A stretch of DNA of 64,000 bases from Verrucomicrobiaceae bacterium (GTDB taxonomy: Bacteria > Verrucomicrobiota > Verrucomicrobiia > Verrucomicrobiales > Verrucomicrobiaceae). The stretch lies in assembly GCA_016713035.1 (NCBI GenBank), contig JADJPW010000014.1:181509-245508 (forward strand), given 5' to 3'. The notes beneath the pieces are model-generated. The model saw only the letters and a list, made by a program, of their open reading frames with translations. It did not search any database and was not told the origin of the DNA. Positions 1-7,300 of the stretch are shown here, piece after piece (position 1 is the stretch's first letter; the number at the start of each line of letters is the position of its first letter). The position numbers were made by a program, and so were the translations under genes.

Positions 1-180
1 TGCATCGAACATATCGAGCTTCTGCGACACATTCATGGGCACAGCGAGGGCTTGGTTGCCATCACGCAGATCGACGGAGCACCAGATAGGGGCTTTGGAG
101 ATGGTTTGAGAGGGCCAGCGGCGGTTTGGGAGCGAGACGGGGTCGAAACGCTGGTATTTGGCGGACGGATTTTTTAACAT
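1..180 (-). CDS. leuA: 2-isopropylmalate synthase, N-terminal 60 residues (runs off the left edge)
   Basis: The minus strand reads ATG at 180-178 and stays open to the window edge. The peptide begins MLKNPSAKYQRFDPV and contains RRWPSQTISKAPIWCSVDLR followed by DGNQAL. This is the conserved start of the LeuA (LeuA type 2) family, including the DLRDGNQAL metal/substrate-binding segment. The enzyme condenses acetyl-CoA with 2-oxoisovalerate in the first committed step of leucine synthesis. Only the first tenth or so of the usual ~560 residues is inside the window. Identification rests on these motifs alone but they are distinctive. Bases 181-393 upstream show no convincing gene. Confidence 0.85.
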   Translation of the reverse strand, partial: MLKNPSAKYQRFDPVSLPNRRWPSQTISKAPIWCSVDLRDGNQALAVPMNVSQKLDMFDA

Positions 181-393
181 GAAAAGTGCAGAGCAAAGGA
201 TGATTGACGGTGCTGGGCGGTGCCAGAATGAGAACGCAGCCGTGACATGACGGCTAGGGGGGTATGACGAGGAAACGCGGGCCGCCTACCCTCGCGTGAG
301 TCGCAGGGTAAGGAGAAGCAGAGCCGTGGCGGGCGTGGTCATGGTATGGCGAATGAAAGCAGGGGCAGGCCGAAGGTCAAGGTGCGGTAAACA

Positions 394-423
394 ACAAAGC
401 CGGACCTCGCGGTCCGGCTTTGT
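394..423 (-). terminator. Hairpin terminator downstream of the sugar dehydrogenase
   Basis: A perfect 13-bp stem, ACAAAGCCGGACC paired with GGTCCGGCTTTGT, closes a 4-base loop (TCGC). On the minus strand it is followed by a T-rich stretch (GTTGTTTACC). It lies about 30 bases beyond the stop codon of the minus-strand gene ending at 456, so it is best read as that gene's intrinsic terminator. Confidence 0.65.
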
Positions 424-455
424 GGGTGGGTGGGTGGAAGTAGCGTGCTGGAGGC

Positions 456-1787
456 TTACTTCTTCTGAAGGGGAGCCGTTTCGGCACCAGCGGGGACTTT
501 GTCCGCAGGGACGAGCTTCCACAGGGCTCCGCGCTCACTGGTGTAGGGATCGACGGGGCCGCCGTAGTTGGCCGTGGCGTGGGTGAGGTAGAGATTGCCC
601 TCGGAGTCAAAGCCGCTGCCAGTGGGGCGCAGCGGGGTGTCGAGATCGAGGAACTCCTGCATCTGGTATTTGTCGCCTTCTTTGGCGATGCCCCAGACCT
701 TGCCACTGCCCCAGTCGGCGCAGAAGTAGGTGCCTTCGAGGCTCGGATGGGCCTTGCTGCGGCTGACACCGATGTTGATGACGCAGATGCCTTGATCGAC
801 GTGGCTGTATTCGGCCACGGGGAGCACGCCGACGCGTGGATTGTCCTTCTCGGTCTCTAGCGGGAAGGTGTGGCTGCCACACATGAATTTCCAGCCGTAG
901 TTCTCGCCGCCTTTGCTGCCCGCAGGCTGCATATTGATCTCTTCCCAGTGGTTTTGACCGATGTCGGCGATCCAGAGGTCGCCGGTCTTCGCGTCAAAGC
1001 TGAAGGTCCAGGGATTGCGCAGGCCGTAGGCCCAGATCTCGGGTTTGGCTTTCGGATGGATCTTGGAGAAGGCCAACTCGGTGACGCCAAAGAGGGTCAT
1101 CTGCTGTGGCAGGGTGATGAAGGGATTGTCCTTCGGCACGCTGTAGTTGCGATCGGGTGTGGTGTTATCCACGTCGATGCGGAGCATCTTGCCCATGTGG
1201 GTGTGCAGGTCCTGACCGGCGCTGATGACATCGCCCTCCCAGCCGCCGTCGCCGACGCCGATGTAGAGGTAGCCATCCGGCCCAAAGGCGATCTGGCCGC
1301 CGTGGTGATTGCAGTAGGGGAAGTCGAGCTGCATCAGCACTTTGATGCTGTCCATGTCCGCCTGATCGGGCTTGTCCTTCTTCGCCTTTACCTCAGCGAT
1401 CATGCTGGCTCCATTGAACCACAAGTCGGAGTAGCAGAAGAAGATACGACCGTTCTCATTGAACTTCGGATGGAAGGCGATGCTGAAAAGACCGAGTTCG
1501 AGGAAGGAGCTGATGGTCTTGTCCTTGATGTCGAGGAAGGGCTTTCTGTTCACTTTGCCGTCTTTGACGATCTGGATGACTCCAGGACGCTCGGCGACGA
1601 ACAGGCGGCCGCTGCCATCCGGTGCACCAGCGACGGCGACGGGATCGACGAGGTCGCCCGCGACTTTAACGAGGGCGATTTCAGTTTTGCCAGGCAGTTT
1701 GCCGCCGGGCTGGATGGTCTGTGCCATGGAGGCAAAGGGCAGCGCGAGCGCTGTGATCGAGGTCAGGAGTGTGTGAGTCGGTTTCAT
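456..1787 (-). CDS. Secreted PQQ-type glucose/sorbosone dehydrogenase family protein
   Basis: From ATG 1787 the protein has a signal peptide (MKPTHTLLTSITALALPFASMAQ) and then the six-bladed propeller of the GSDH family: RLFVAERPG, HHGGQIAFGPDGYLYIGVGD, GLRNPWTFSFD, ADIGQNHWEEIN and GENYGWKFMCG. Family members are periplasmic PQQ-dependent oxidoreductases for aldoses or related sugars, and the true substrate cannot be told from sequence. The frame stays open upstream to 1901, but the 1787 start gives a clean signal peptide and was chosen. It follows rtcA on the same strand (about 115 bases) and could be co-transcribed, although no functional link to RNA repair is evident. A strong hairpin follows the stop. 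Confidence 0.85.
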   Translation of the reverse strand: MKPTHTLLTSITALALPFASMAQTIQPGGKLPGKTEIALVKVAGDLVDPVAVAGAPDGSGRLFVAERPGVIQIVKDGKVNRKPFLDIKDKTISSFLELGLFSIAFHPKFNENGRIFFCYSDLWFNGASMIAEVKAKKDKPDQADMDSIKVLMQLDFPYCNHHGGQIAFGPDGYLYIGVGDGGWEGDVISAGQDLHTHMGKMLRIDVDNTTPDRNYSVPKDNPFITLPQQMTLFGVTELAFSKIHPKAKPEIWAYGLRNPWTFSFDAKTGDLWIADIGQNHWEEINMQPAGSKGGENYGWKFMCGSHTFPLETEKDNPRVGVLPVAEYSHVDQGICVINIGVSRSKAHPSLEGTYFCADWGSGKVWGIAKEGDKYQMQEFLDLDTPLRPTGSGFDSEGNLYLTHATANYGGPVDPYTSERGALWKLVPADKVPAGAETAPLQKK

Positions 1788-1902
1788 GGGAAAAAGGAGC
1801 CGCGAGGCTATGAAATGACTCATACGGCGGCAAGAGTTAAAATGACGCATCACAAAAACCTTCCATCTGACCACCAGCCTACCCTCTGGCCGCTCTGACA
1901 TC

Positions 1903-2933
1903 TCATGATGATACTCGGACAGCCTTCTCCCCTGCCCTAGCGTCCTCCACGCTGAACTTCACCGGCAAAAACTGCTCGATGAGCGCCATGTTCGTCCGCG
2001 TGTGATCGGTGATGGCGAGCGTGTGAAACACCCCACCGCCTGAAAGGGCCATGGGCAGAAGGAGCTGATCCGCCAGATGGACGCCCACCGGTGCTGGGGA
2101 GGCCAAATAGCTGCGCTGGCCCTTCGCCGCACCGGTGGCGACGGCTTCGGCGGATTTGCCGAGCTGGGCGATGCCGGTGCTGATCTCGCACACGTTCGCA
2201 AAGCGGGCACCGAGCAGGATGGCATTGCCGGGGCCTGGGCTGTCGTTCGCGTAGCGGAGGTCGATGTGGTTTTCGGGCCATTCGAGGATCTTGGAGGCGG
2301 TCACGATTTCGCGTTTGGCGATCTCGCCGGGCAGATGCGCATGCAGCACGCGGCCAAAAGTCTCCACCGGCTCACCGCGTTCGGTGAGCTTGAGCTTCTT
2401 CCACTTCTTGATCGGCCCGATTTCCGCCGTGAGCACGCCACCGCCTGCCTGCATGAAGCCGGGGCGCTCCAGTGTGACCTTAGCATCGACGCCCATGCTC
2501 CACAGCACCGGTAGGAAGCATTGCTCGATGAACTCGAACGGCGGTGCCATCGGGTTGTGCGTGCCGCCTTCGATGCGCAGCGTGCTGGAGGCCTCGGCAT
2601 GAAGCAGCGCGGGCAGAAGCGTCTGCAAAACAAGCGTCGTGCTGCCGCCGGAGCCGATGGCGAACGAGTAATCGCCCGCCGCGACCTTCCCAGGCTGGAA
2701 AAAGAGTTCCGTGGAGCCGAGATCGGCCCCTTCGACCTCCGCGCCGCAGACTTCCGCCGCAGCTTTCACGCAGGTCAGATGCTGCCGCATCAGCCCTGGC
2801 TTCGGACGCTTCCCGCGAATGTTCGTCATCCGAAACGCCCGCCCCGTGACCAGCGCCAGCGACAACGAAGACCGCAGCAACTGCCCGCCGCCGGATTCGC
2901 CGGAGATAGAGAGGATGGAGGTGTGTTTTTCAT
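1903..2933 (-). CDS. rtcA: RNA 3'-terminal phosphate cyclase RtcA, with a frameshift near its start
   Basis: RtcA uses ATP to convert RNA 3'-phosphates to 2',3'-cyclic phosphates, making ends that RtcB can ligate. Family motifs visible are the N-terminal glycine-rich GESGGGQLLRSSLSLAL, the NIRGKRPKPGLMRQHL segment, HLADQLLLPMAL, and the C-terminal ITDHTRTN whose His aligns with the adenylated catalytic His. The conserved frame has no ATG, GTG or TTG before the GGGQ motif: it runs back to a TGA at 2943-2941. An ATG at 2933-2931 (MKNTPPSS) sits one frame away. One inserted base between about 2905 and 2930 would join it to ISGESGGGQ. This may be an assembly indel or a true mutation. It is the last RNA-repair gene of the operon, after the toxin-antitoxin pair. 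Confidence 0.85.
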
Positions 2934-3059
2934 GGTTGATTCATTCATTGCGGGTTTTTGGGCAGGAGGTTAGAATGCAGGCGTTATGAGCGCGATCACC
3001 TTTGAGCTTCCGATCACGGGCCTGCCAGACATTCATCTGGCTGAATGCGGCGCTACAAA

Positions 3060-3359
3060 TCAAGCACCTCGTAAATGTCGCCGGATCCAAGACGGGCGAC
3101 GGCGGCAGTCCACGATGGCTCTTATCATGACGGCTTCGTTTTCGACGGTGTAGAAGATGGCGAAGGGAAATCGCTTGGAGAGTGCTCGGTGATATTGGCG
3201 GTAGGGCCGGAGATGGATGCCTGCGGTGAGATGGAGGCCGTCAATATCGGTATAGAGCTGACGCAGAAAGTAGTCACCGAGGCCAGGCTCCTGCTTCTCG
3301 TAGAAACGAAAGCCTGCGATGAGGTCGTCCTTGGCGAGATCGAGAATCTGAATTTTCAT
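3060..3359 (-). CDS. RelE/ParE-family toxin of a type II toxin-antitoxin pair
   Basis: A 99-residue basic protein starting MKIQILDLAKDDLIAGFRFYE and containing YRQYHRALSKRFPFAIFYTV, the core beta-sheet pattern of the RelE/ParE fold. Members are either ribosome-dependent mRNA endonucleases (RelE) or gyrase poisons (ParE), and the sequence does not decide which. Its start overlaps the antitoxin stop by four bases (ATGA), typical of translational coupling. The pair sits between rtcB and rtcA on the operon strand. RelE-type cleavage makes RNA ends of the kind RtcA/RtcB act on, so placement may be functional, but this is inference. Confidence 0.82.
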   Translation of the reverse strand: MKIQILDLAKDDLIAGFRFYEKQEPGLGDYFLRQLYTDIDGLHLTAGIHLRPYRQYHRALSKRFPFAIFYTVENEAVMIRAIVDCRRRPSWIRRHLRGA

Positions 3360-3574
3360 CGGACAGCTTCTCGAATTTCCCGTTTCGCGTCCTCCCAGTC
3401 GATGAATCTTACGGTGCCTGCGGCGATGGCGGACTCGCGTTCATCGAGCAAGTTTTGCTGCCATGCAGGCACTTCAAGTTCGGCCTCTGAAGCCGCGATA
3501 TCGTCCCAGAGCGTCTCCATGACGAAGAGCTTCTCTTTAAGCGACATTTGGTGAAGGGCTTGGAGCGAGATCAT
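3356..3574 (-). CDS. Antitoxin of the 'addiction module component' family
   Basis: From ATG 3574 the 72-residue product (MISLQALHQMSLKEKLFVME, then LWDDIA, then VPAWQQNLLDERESAIAAGT) matches the short helical antitoxins that pair with RelE/ParE toxins: an N-terminal helix with the LWDD/LW(D/E)(D/S)I signature and a (P)xWxxxxLxxRxxxxxxG segment. The frame extends to an ATG at 3610, but the later start gives the usual family length. It is translationally coupled (ATGA) to the toxin gene. Antitoxins of this type usually repress their own promoter, but the intergenic space to rtcB is only about 50 bases, so the pair may rely partly on the rtc operon promoter. Confidence 0.8.
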   Translation of the reverse strand: MISLQALHQMSLKEKLFVMETLWDDIAASEAELEVPAWQQNLLDERESAIAAGTVRFIDWEDAKREIREAVR

Positions 3575-3626
3575 GGATTTATGGTAGAGGTTTTGAGATT
3601 CGATTGCCAATCAAATCTACTCAGCA

Positions 3627-5114
3627 TCAATCATCCGCCTCCGCCGCGTCTTTGATGACGAAGCGGGCCTTCAGTTTGCAGACTTGCTGGGCGAGGCCGG
3701 CGGACTCGACGCTGTGGAGGACTTCTTTGAGGTCTTTGTAGGCGTTGGGGGCTTCGTCGATGGGGTATTGGCGGGCGTTGTAGAGGATGTCGTGGGTTTC
3801 GAAGTCGGCGTTGACCTCGTTTTGATTGAGATTGCGGGCGGCGGCTTTGCGGCCCATGCAGCGGCCGGCACCGTGGTTGACGCTGAAGCAGCTTTTCACG
3901 GCATCGGGCTTCGCGACCATGACGACGGAGCCATCGCGTGGGTTGCCGGGGAGGAGGATCGGGTGACCGGTCGCGGCAAAAGGCGTGTCTTTGAGCGCGT
4001 GGTGGCCGCCGGGGAAGGCGCGGGTGGCTCCTTTGCGGTGGACCCAGGCGAGCTGGTCGTTCACGACTTCCTGACGCGCGATGTTGTGGCTGATGAAGTA
4101 CACGAGCTGCCCTTTCGTGCCGGGAAGCACTTCTTGGAAGGCTTCCAGCACGAGCGCATTGATGAGCATGTGGTTCACGGTGGCGAAGTTCGCCCCGAGC
4201 GCCATGTCGTCGAGATAGGCGTCCGCTTCGGGCGTTCCGAGCGGGGCATAGACGAGCTGTTTGTCCTCGGCTGGGAATGCGAGGCCCCAGGTGCGGAAGA
4301 AGCCTTCCAGAGCCTTGAACTGGCGCTGCGCGAGGATGTTCCCGAATCCGCGAGATCCGCAGTGGCTGAGGAAGGCGACGTGATTGTCCCGCAGGCCGAA
4401 GACCTCGGCGGTGCGGCGCATCTCGGCGTCGTCGGCTAGCTGCACGACCTCGCACTCACCGAAGTGGTTTCCACCACCGTAGGAGCCGAGCTGGGTCATT
4501 TTGTTCTCAAAGCCAGGGAAGCCGTTGAAGGCTCGCATTTTGTCGAGGCGCTCGTGCAGCGTGGAGACGTTTCCATCGTGGCCGAGGTGGGCGCTGTCTT
4601 CGCAACGCTGCGCCCACTCGGGCGGGATGCCGAGGGCTTCGCACACGCTGCGGCTCGCGCCTTCGGTGCAAACCTGCACGCCGAGATCGGCGGAGACGCG
4701 ACGGGACTTTTTCGCTTCGCGTTGTCCACGGCCCGCGCCGGTCGGCGTGCGCTCGATGATGGCGTCGATGAGGCGACGGCGAATGGTTTTGTCGATGATT
4801 TCATCGGCGGGGATGTCCATCTGGAGCAGCGACATGGAGCACTTGATGTCCACGCCGACGGGTCCTGGATAAATGTGCGTCGGCGAGACCATCACGCAGC
4901 CCACCGGCGCTCCGTAACCGCTGTGCGCATCGGGATTGAGCACGAGATCGGTCACGCCCGGAGCCGAGCGGGAGTTCAGCGCCTGCTCGATGCAGGACGG
5001 GTCAAAGCCCGCGCGGATCGCCTCCGTCCCGATGACGGTGATGGGCTTTCCCGCGTTGTTGCGGGCGGGGAGGATGGCTTCGGCTTCGCCGGTGATGTGG
5101 AAGGGGGAGTTCAT
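3627..5114 (-). CDS. rtcB: RNA-splicing/repair ligase RtcB
   Basis: A 495-residue RtcB-family GTP- and Mn-dependent ligase. It joins RNA 2',3'-cyclic phosphate or 3'-phosphate ends to 5'-OH ends. Visible motifs are the metal-binding PDAHSGYGAPVG and GPVGVDIKCSM (conserved Cys), GGGNHFGECE, LSHCGSRGFGN, ISHNIARQE, and the guanylylation motif SVNHGAGRCMGR with its catalytic His. Length is longer than the ~408 residues of E. coli RtcB but fits the longer bacterial subgroup. The start MNSPFHITGEAEAILPARN is preceded by an AT-rich leader with copies of TGATTTATGA and no Shine-Dalgarno. It is preceded in the operon by the Rsr gene and four Y-RNA-like modules. Confidence 0.95.
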   Translation of the reverse strand: MNSPFHITGEAEAILPARNNAGKPITVIGTEAIRAGFDPSCIEQALNSRSAPGVTDLVLNPDAHSGYGAPVGCVMVSPTHIYPGPVGVDIKCSMSLLQMDIPADEIIDKTIRRRLIDAIIERTPTGAGRGQREAKKSRRVSADLGVQVCTEGASRSVCEALGIPPEWAQRCEDSAHLGHDGNVSTLHERLDKMRAFNGFPGFENKMTQLGSYGGGNHFGECEVVQLADDAEMRRTAEVFGLRDNHVAFLSHCGSRGFGNILAQRQFKALEGFFRTWGLAFPAEDKQLVYAPLGTPEADAYLDDMALGANFATVNHMLINALVLEAFQEVLPGTKGQLVYFISHNIARQEVVNDQLAWVHRKGATRAFPGGHHALKDTPFAATGHPILLPGNPRDGSVVMVAKPDAVKSCFSVNHGAGRCMGRKAAARNLNQNEVNADFETHDILYNARQYPIDEAPNAYKDLKEVLHSVESAGLAQQVCKLKARFVIKDAAEADD

Positions 5115-5155
5115 TTATGATTTATGACTTTTGATTTATGATTTGGAGAAAAGGC

Positions 5156-5300
5156 GGTGACGACAAGGATTGATGAAACGTGTTACTCCGCTCTACCGCT
5201 GAGCTACGGTCCCGAAGAAATTGGAAAAGGTGGGACCGGAGGGATTCGAACCCCCGACCTGAGGCTCCGTAAGCATGTAGTTCCATCGGCATTCGTCACC
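5156..5300 (-). ncRNA. Y-RNA-like module 4: Ro-type stem plus circularly permuted tRNA-like domain
   Basis: Read on the minus strand, the ends pair (GGTGACG/CGTCACC). The shared features follow: GACGAATGCC on the 5' side, ACTACAT, and CCTTGTCGTC on the 3' side. An inner stem GATGGAAC/GTTTCATC forms with one G-U pair. Inside lies a tRNA in swapped order: T-arm (5239-5255, GGTTCGAATCC), 3' acceptor strand GGTCCC (5232-5237), an 18-base linker, 5' acceptor strand GGGACC (5208-5213), and a D-arm TAGCTCAGCGGTAGAGC (5190-5206). This is the arrangement described for bacterial YrlA-type Y RNAs, which bind Rsr/Ro60. It lies nearest to rtcB and lacks its own recognisable promoter, so is probably cut from the operon transcript. 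Confidence 0.82.
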
Positions 5301-5330
5301 ATTTGAGGTGATTGGTTTTTGAAAAGAAGG

Positions 5331-5422
5331 TGGCGACAAGGGTGGAGAGACTTCGCCGCATGGCTGCGGGGCGAGATTTGAACTCGCTGGTTACCAGATG
5401 TAGTCCGCTCCGGCATTCGCCA
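5331..5422 (-). ncRNA. Y-RNA-like module 3: Ro-type stem with T-arm and acceptor-like hairpin, no D-arm
   Basis: The ends pair as TGGCGA/TCGCCA. The 5' side GCGAATGCCGGAGCGGAC, then TACAT, and the 3' side GTCTCTCC then CCTTGTCGCC match module 1 closely. The insert contains a canonical T-arm (GCGAGTTCAAATCTCGC, 5371-5387) and a 5-bp hairpin CCGCA/TGCGG with loop GCCA (5356-5369) in the place of the acceptor stem. There is no recognisable D-arm, so tRNA mimicry is partial. The same-strand position between rsr and rtcB and the shared stem make it part of the same RNA family. Confidence 0.78.
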
Positions 5423-5449
5423 GGATTTGGGGTGATGATTTGAAAGTGG

Positions 5450-5573
5450 TGATGGCGACAAGGTGATCGAGAAACGTTTCAATTGCTCTACCGACTGAGC
5501 TACTGCCGAAGCAGGCAGGGATCGAACCTGCGACCAGTTGAGTTCATGTAGTTCCTCAGGGCATTCGCCATCA
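5450..5573 (-). ncRNA. Y-RNA-like module 2: Ro-type stem plus compact permuted tRNA-like domain
   Basis: A 9-bp outer stem (TGATGGCGA/TCGCCATCA) leads to GCGAATGCC, an inner stem GAGGAAC/GTTTCTC, ACTACATG, and CACCTTGTCGCC on the 3' side. The insert reads T-arm GCAGGTTCGATCCCTGC (5515-5531), then acceptor mimic CTGC-TTCG-GCAG closed by a UUCG tetraloop (5503-5514), then D-arm TAGCTCAGTCGGTAGAGC (5485-5502). A tRNA finder would see only broken pieces because the halves are swapped. The architecture is that of the tRNA-like module of Salmonella YrlA (established knowledge). Predicted partner is the Rsr protein encoded just upstream. Confidence 0.87.
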
Positions 5574-5594
5574 TTTAGGAAATGGGTGAGAGAT

Positions 5595-5666
5595 GGAGCC
5601 TGGTGACAAGGATTGGAGAGACGTGACAGTTTGGAATGTAGTCCGCTCCAGCATTCACCAGGCTCC
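5595..5666 (-). ncRNA. Y-RNA-like module 1: minimal Ro-type stem-loop without tRNA mimicry
   Basis: A perfect 12-bp outer stem, GGAGCCTGGTGA paired with TCACCAGGCTCC, encloses an internal loop (ATGC opposite ATCCTTG) and an inner stem TGGAG/CTCCA. The loop carries GGAGCGGACTACAT, the same element as module 3. The whole unit is 72 bases and contains no T-arm or D-arm. It begins 10 bases after the rsr stop codon, so it may also shape the end of the rsr message. Base changes in the inner stem relative to modules 2 and 4 are compensated on the opposite strand, supporting a real RNA fold. Confidence 0.75.
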
Positions 5667-5676
5667 AAAGGGGGTG

Positions 5677-7245
5677 TTAAAGTGGGATTTTCTCGATCTG
5701 GCCGACCCAGTGGTCGCCGGTGAGTTCACCGCTCGCGAAAGCGGCAATCACCTGAAACACGGAGTCGGAGAAACCGCCGATGTTGAGGATGTCCTCGCGC
5801 TCTTTGGCCTGCGTGGTCGCGTATGGCTGGATGTCGAGGCATACGAGACGGGCTTTTGGATTCCGCTGCTTGAACTTCATCCATTCGCTCATCGTGCGCG
5901 TGGCGGAGCCACCGAAACGGCCATGCTGAGGCGTGTCCATCCACGACTCGTTATCGGAGACGTAGATCACCAGATCGGCCTGCACCTTGCGGGCATTCAG
6001 ATCGATGAGCACGGCGCTGCAGTTCGTCCCACCGCAAGGCAGAGACGCGAGCTTCTGCGCGTTCGTCATCACGGAATCACGCGGATTCAGCTTCACACGA
6101 ACGACATTGGTCTCAAACGGCAGCACGTCGGCATCGCGGTTCTGGCGCAGGAAGGCGGCGGCGACGAGCGCGGCGACATCGATGCAGCGCACCTTGCTCG
6201 TGGCACCCTTGCGGACACCAGTCACAGGTGAGTGCATGGAGCCGGACACGTCCGGAGCCACGATCACTTTACCAACCACCACAGGCACATTGGAGACGGC
6301 GATCTCCATCGCATCCTGCAGCGCCTCCTTCACCTCGTGCGGCACTTCCGCGCCGACGTTGTGATAAGCGGCCATGAGCTGATACGGGAACACTTTGGCA
6401 CGACGCACCTGCTCCTCGCTGCGCAGACGGCTGGCGATGAGTCGGGTGATCTCCTTCACGGAGAACACGCCATGACGGGCAAAGGTGTTCAGGTTCATCC
6501 TCGTCATCTGCCATGGGGCACGACGCGCGATGGCCTGCCACTGCTCCGCCGTCAAAGGCAGCGCGGTGAGCATCTGGAAGGGCACCTCAGGCGGATTTCC
6601 CGCCGGATCGGCCTTCCAGTCCTCGAACTCGCGCACGACACGCGGCAGGGCCGACGCCTCGTGCTTTCGCCCGATGAGATAACCGTAGAGCGCCTCGCGG
6701 GTCTTCGTCGCTGGACGCGGATGCACCATTTTCACGATGTCCGCCAGCGATGGCGACTGACCCACGTCTGCGCGGAAGATGGCCTCGTCCGTGCGGGTCT
6801 CGAACCAACGACGCACGAGGCGCTTTGGCAGCGAACCGAGGGACTTCCGACCCGTCACGCCGGAGCGCAGGATCTGCACGAAGTTCCGCAGCATCTTGGC
6901 GTCATCGATCACTCGATCAAAGATCAGCTCCAGGCGCTCGGCATCCCGGGCGGCCAGCACAGCGCAAAGCAGCGCTGGCACATCCTTCATGAAGCCCTTT
7001 TGGCGGCAGTGAAGCGCCGTGCGGGCGATGAAATCGGTCGGGACCTTCTCACACAGCTTCAGCACCTGCTGGAGCTGGTCCTCCGCCGTGGCGTAGTAGG
7101 TGCGGTTCAGGCAACCCGTGGCCGCAAACTGCGCCAGAGCCTGACGCGGCGCGAGGGTGTAGGCCCGGCCTCCGGCTTCATTGAAGCTGTCAGCCTTCGG
7201 AGCGAGCGCTCCGGCGATGGTTTGGAAGAGAGTTTTGTTTGCCAT
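5677..7245 (-). CDS. rsr: Ro60-like TROVE-domain RNA-binding protein (Rsr)
   Basis: The TROVE module of Ro60/Rsr proteins forms a ring of helical repeats that holds Y RNA on its outside and misfolded RNA ends in its pore. It is followed by a von Willebrand A domain. Visible: QALAQFAATGCLNRTYYATA near the start, RKHEASALPRVVREFEDWK midway, and the vWA metal site DVSGSM with later GGTNC and YVSDNESW. Start at ATG 7245 (MANKTLFQTIAGALAPK) is chosen because the longer ORF begins upstream of the predicted sigma-54 promoter. First gene of the RNA-repair operon. In Salmonella and Deinococcus, Rsr works with Y RNA and nucleases in RNA quality control. Confidence 0.92.
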   Translation of the reverse strand: MANKTLFQTIAGALAPKADSFNEAGGRAYTLAPRQALAQFAATGCLNRTYYATAEDQLQQVLKLCEKVPTDFIARTALHCRQKGFMKDVPALLCAVLAARDAERLELIFDRVIDDAKMLRNFVQILRSGVTGRKSLGSLPKRLVRRWFETRTDEAIFRADVGQSPSLADIVKMVHPRPATKTREALYGYLIGRKHEASALPRVVREFEDWKADPAGNPPEVPFQMLTALPLTAEQWQAIARRAPWQMTRMNLNTFARHGVFSVKEITRLIASRLRSEEQVRRAKVFPYQLMAAYHNVGAEVPHEVKEALQDAMEIAVSNVPVVVGKVIVAPDVSGSMHSPVTGVRKGATSKVRCIDVAALVAAAFLRQNRDADVLPFETNVVRVKLNPRDSVMTNAQKLASLPCGGTNCSAVLIDLNARKVQADLVIYVSDNESWMDTPQHGRFGGSATRTMSEWMKFKQRNPKARLVCLDIQPYATTQAKEREDILNIGGFSDSVFQVIAAFASGELTGDHWVGQIEKIPL

Positions 7246-7284
7246 GTTGGTTTCGGGTGGTTGTTCCCGTGTGCCAATCTCTAT

Positions 7285-7300
7285 TGCTAGTGCCGTGCCA
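7285..7300 (-). promoter_or_regulatory. Sigma-54 (-24/-12) promoter of the RNA-repair operon
   Basis: The minus strand reads TGGCACGGCACTAGCA. It has the invariant GG (-24) and GC (-12) at the required distance and differs from the consensus TGGCAC-N5-TTGC only at one T of the -12 box. Transcription would start about 12 bases downstream, around 7274, some 30 bases before the rsr ATG at 7245. It fits the divergently encoded RtcR, a sigma-54 activator. Confidence 0.8.

Noticed and set aside
870..1898. 342-codon plus-strand ORF opposite the sugar dehydrogenase
   Set aside because: Antisense shadow; the minus-strand protein has signal peptide and family motifs.
2986..3150. A 54-codon plus-strand ORF starting MSAITFELPITGLPDIHLAE between rtcA and the toxin
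   Set aside because: The first 20 codons look protein-like, but the rest is antisense to the toxin gene and no family fits; possibly a relic of another antitoxin, not supportable as a gene.
5156..5573. Ordinary tRNA genes in the rsr-rtcB gap
   Set aside because: T-arm and D-arm are present, but in reversed order and with no anticodon arm between them; the outer stem is the shared Ro-type stem, so these are Y-RNA-like.
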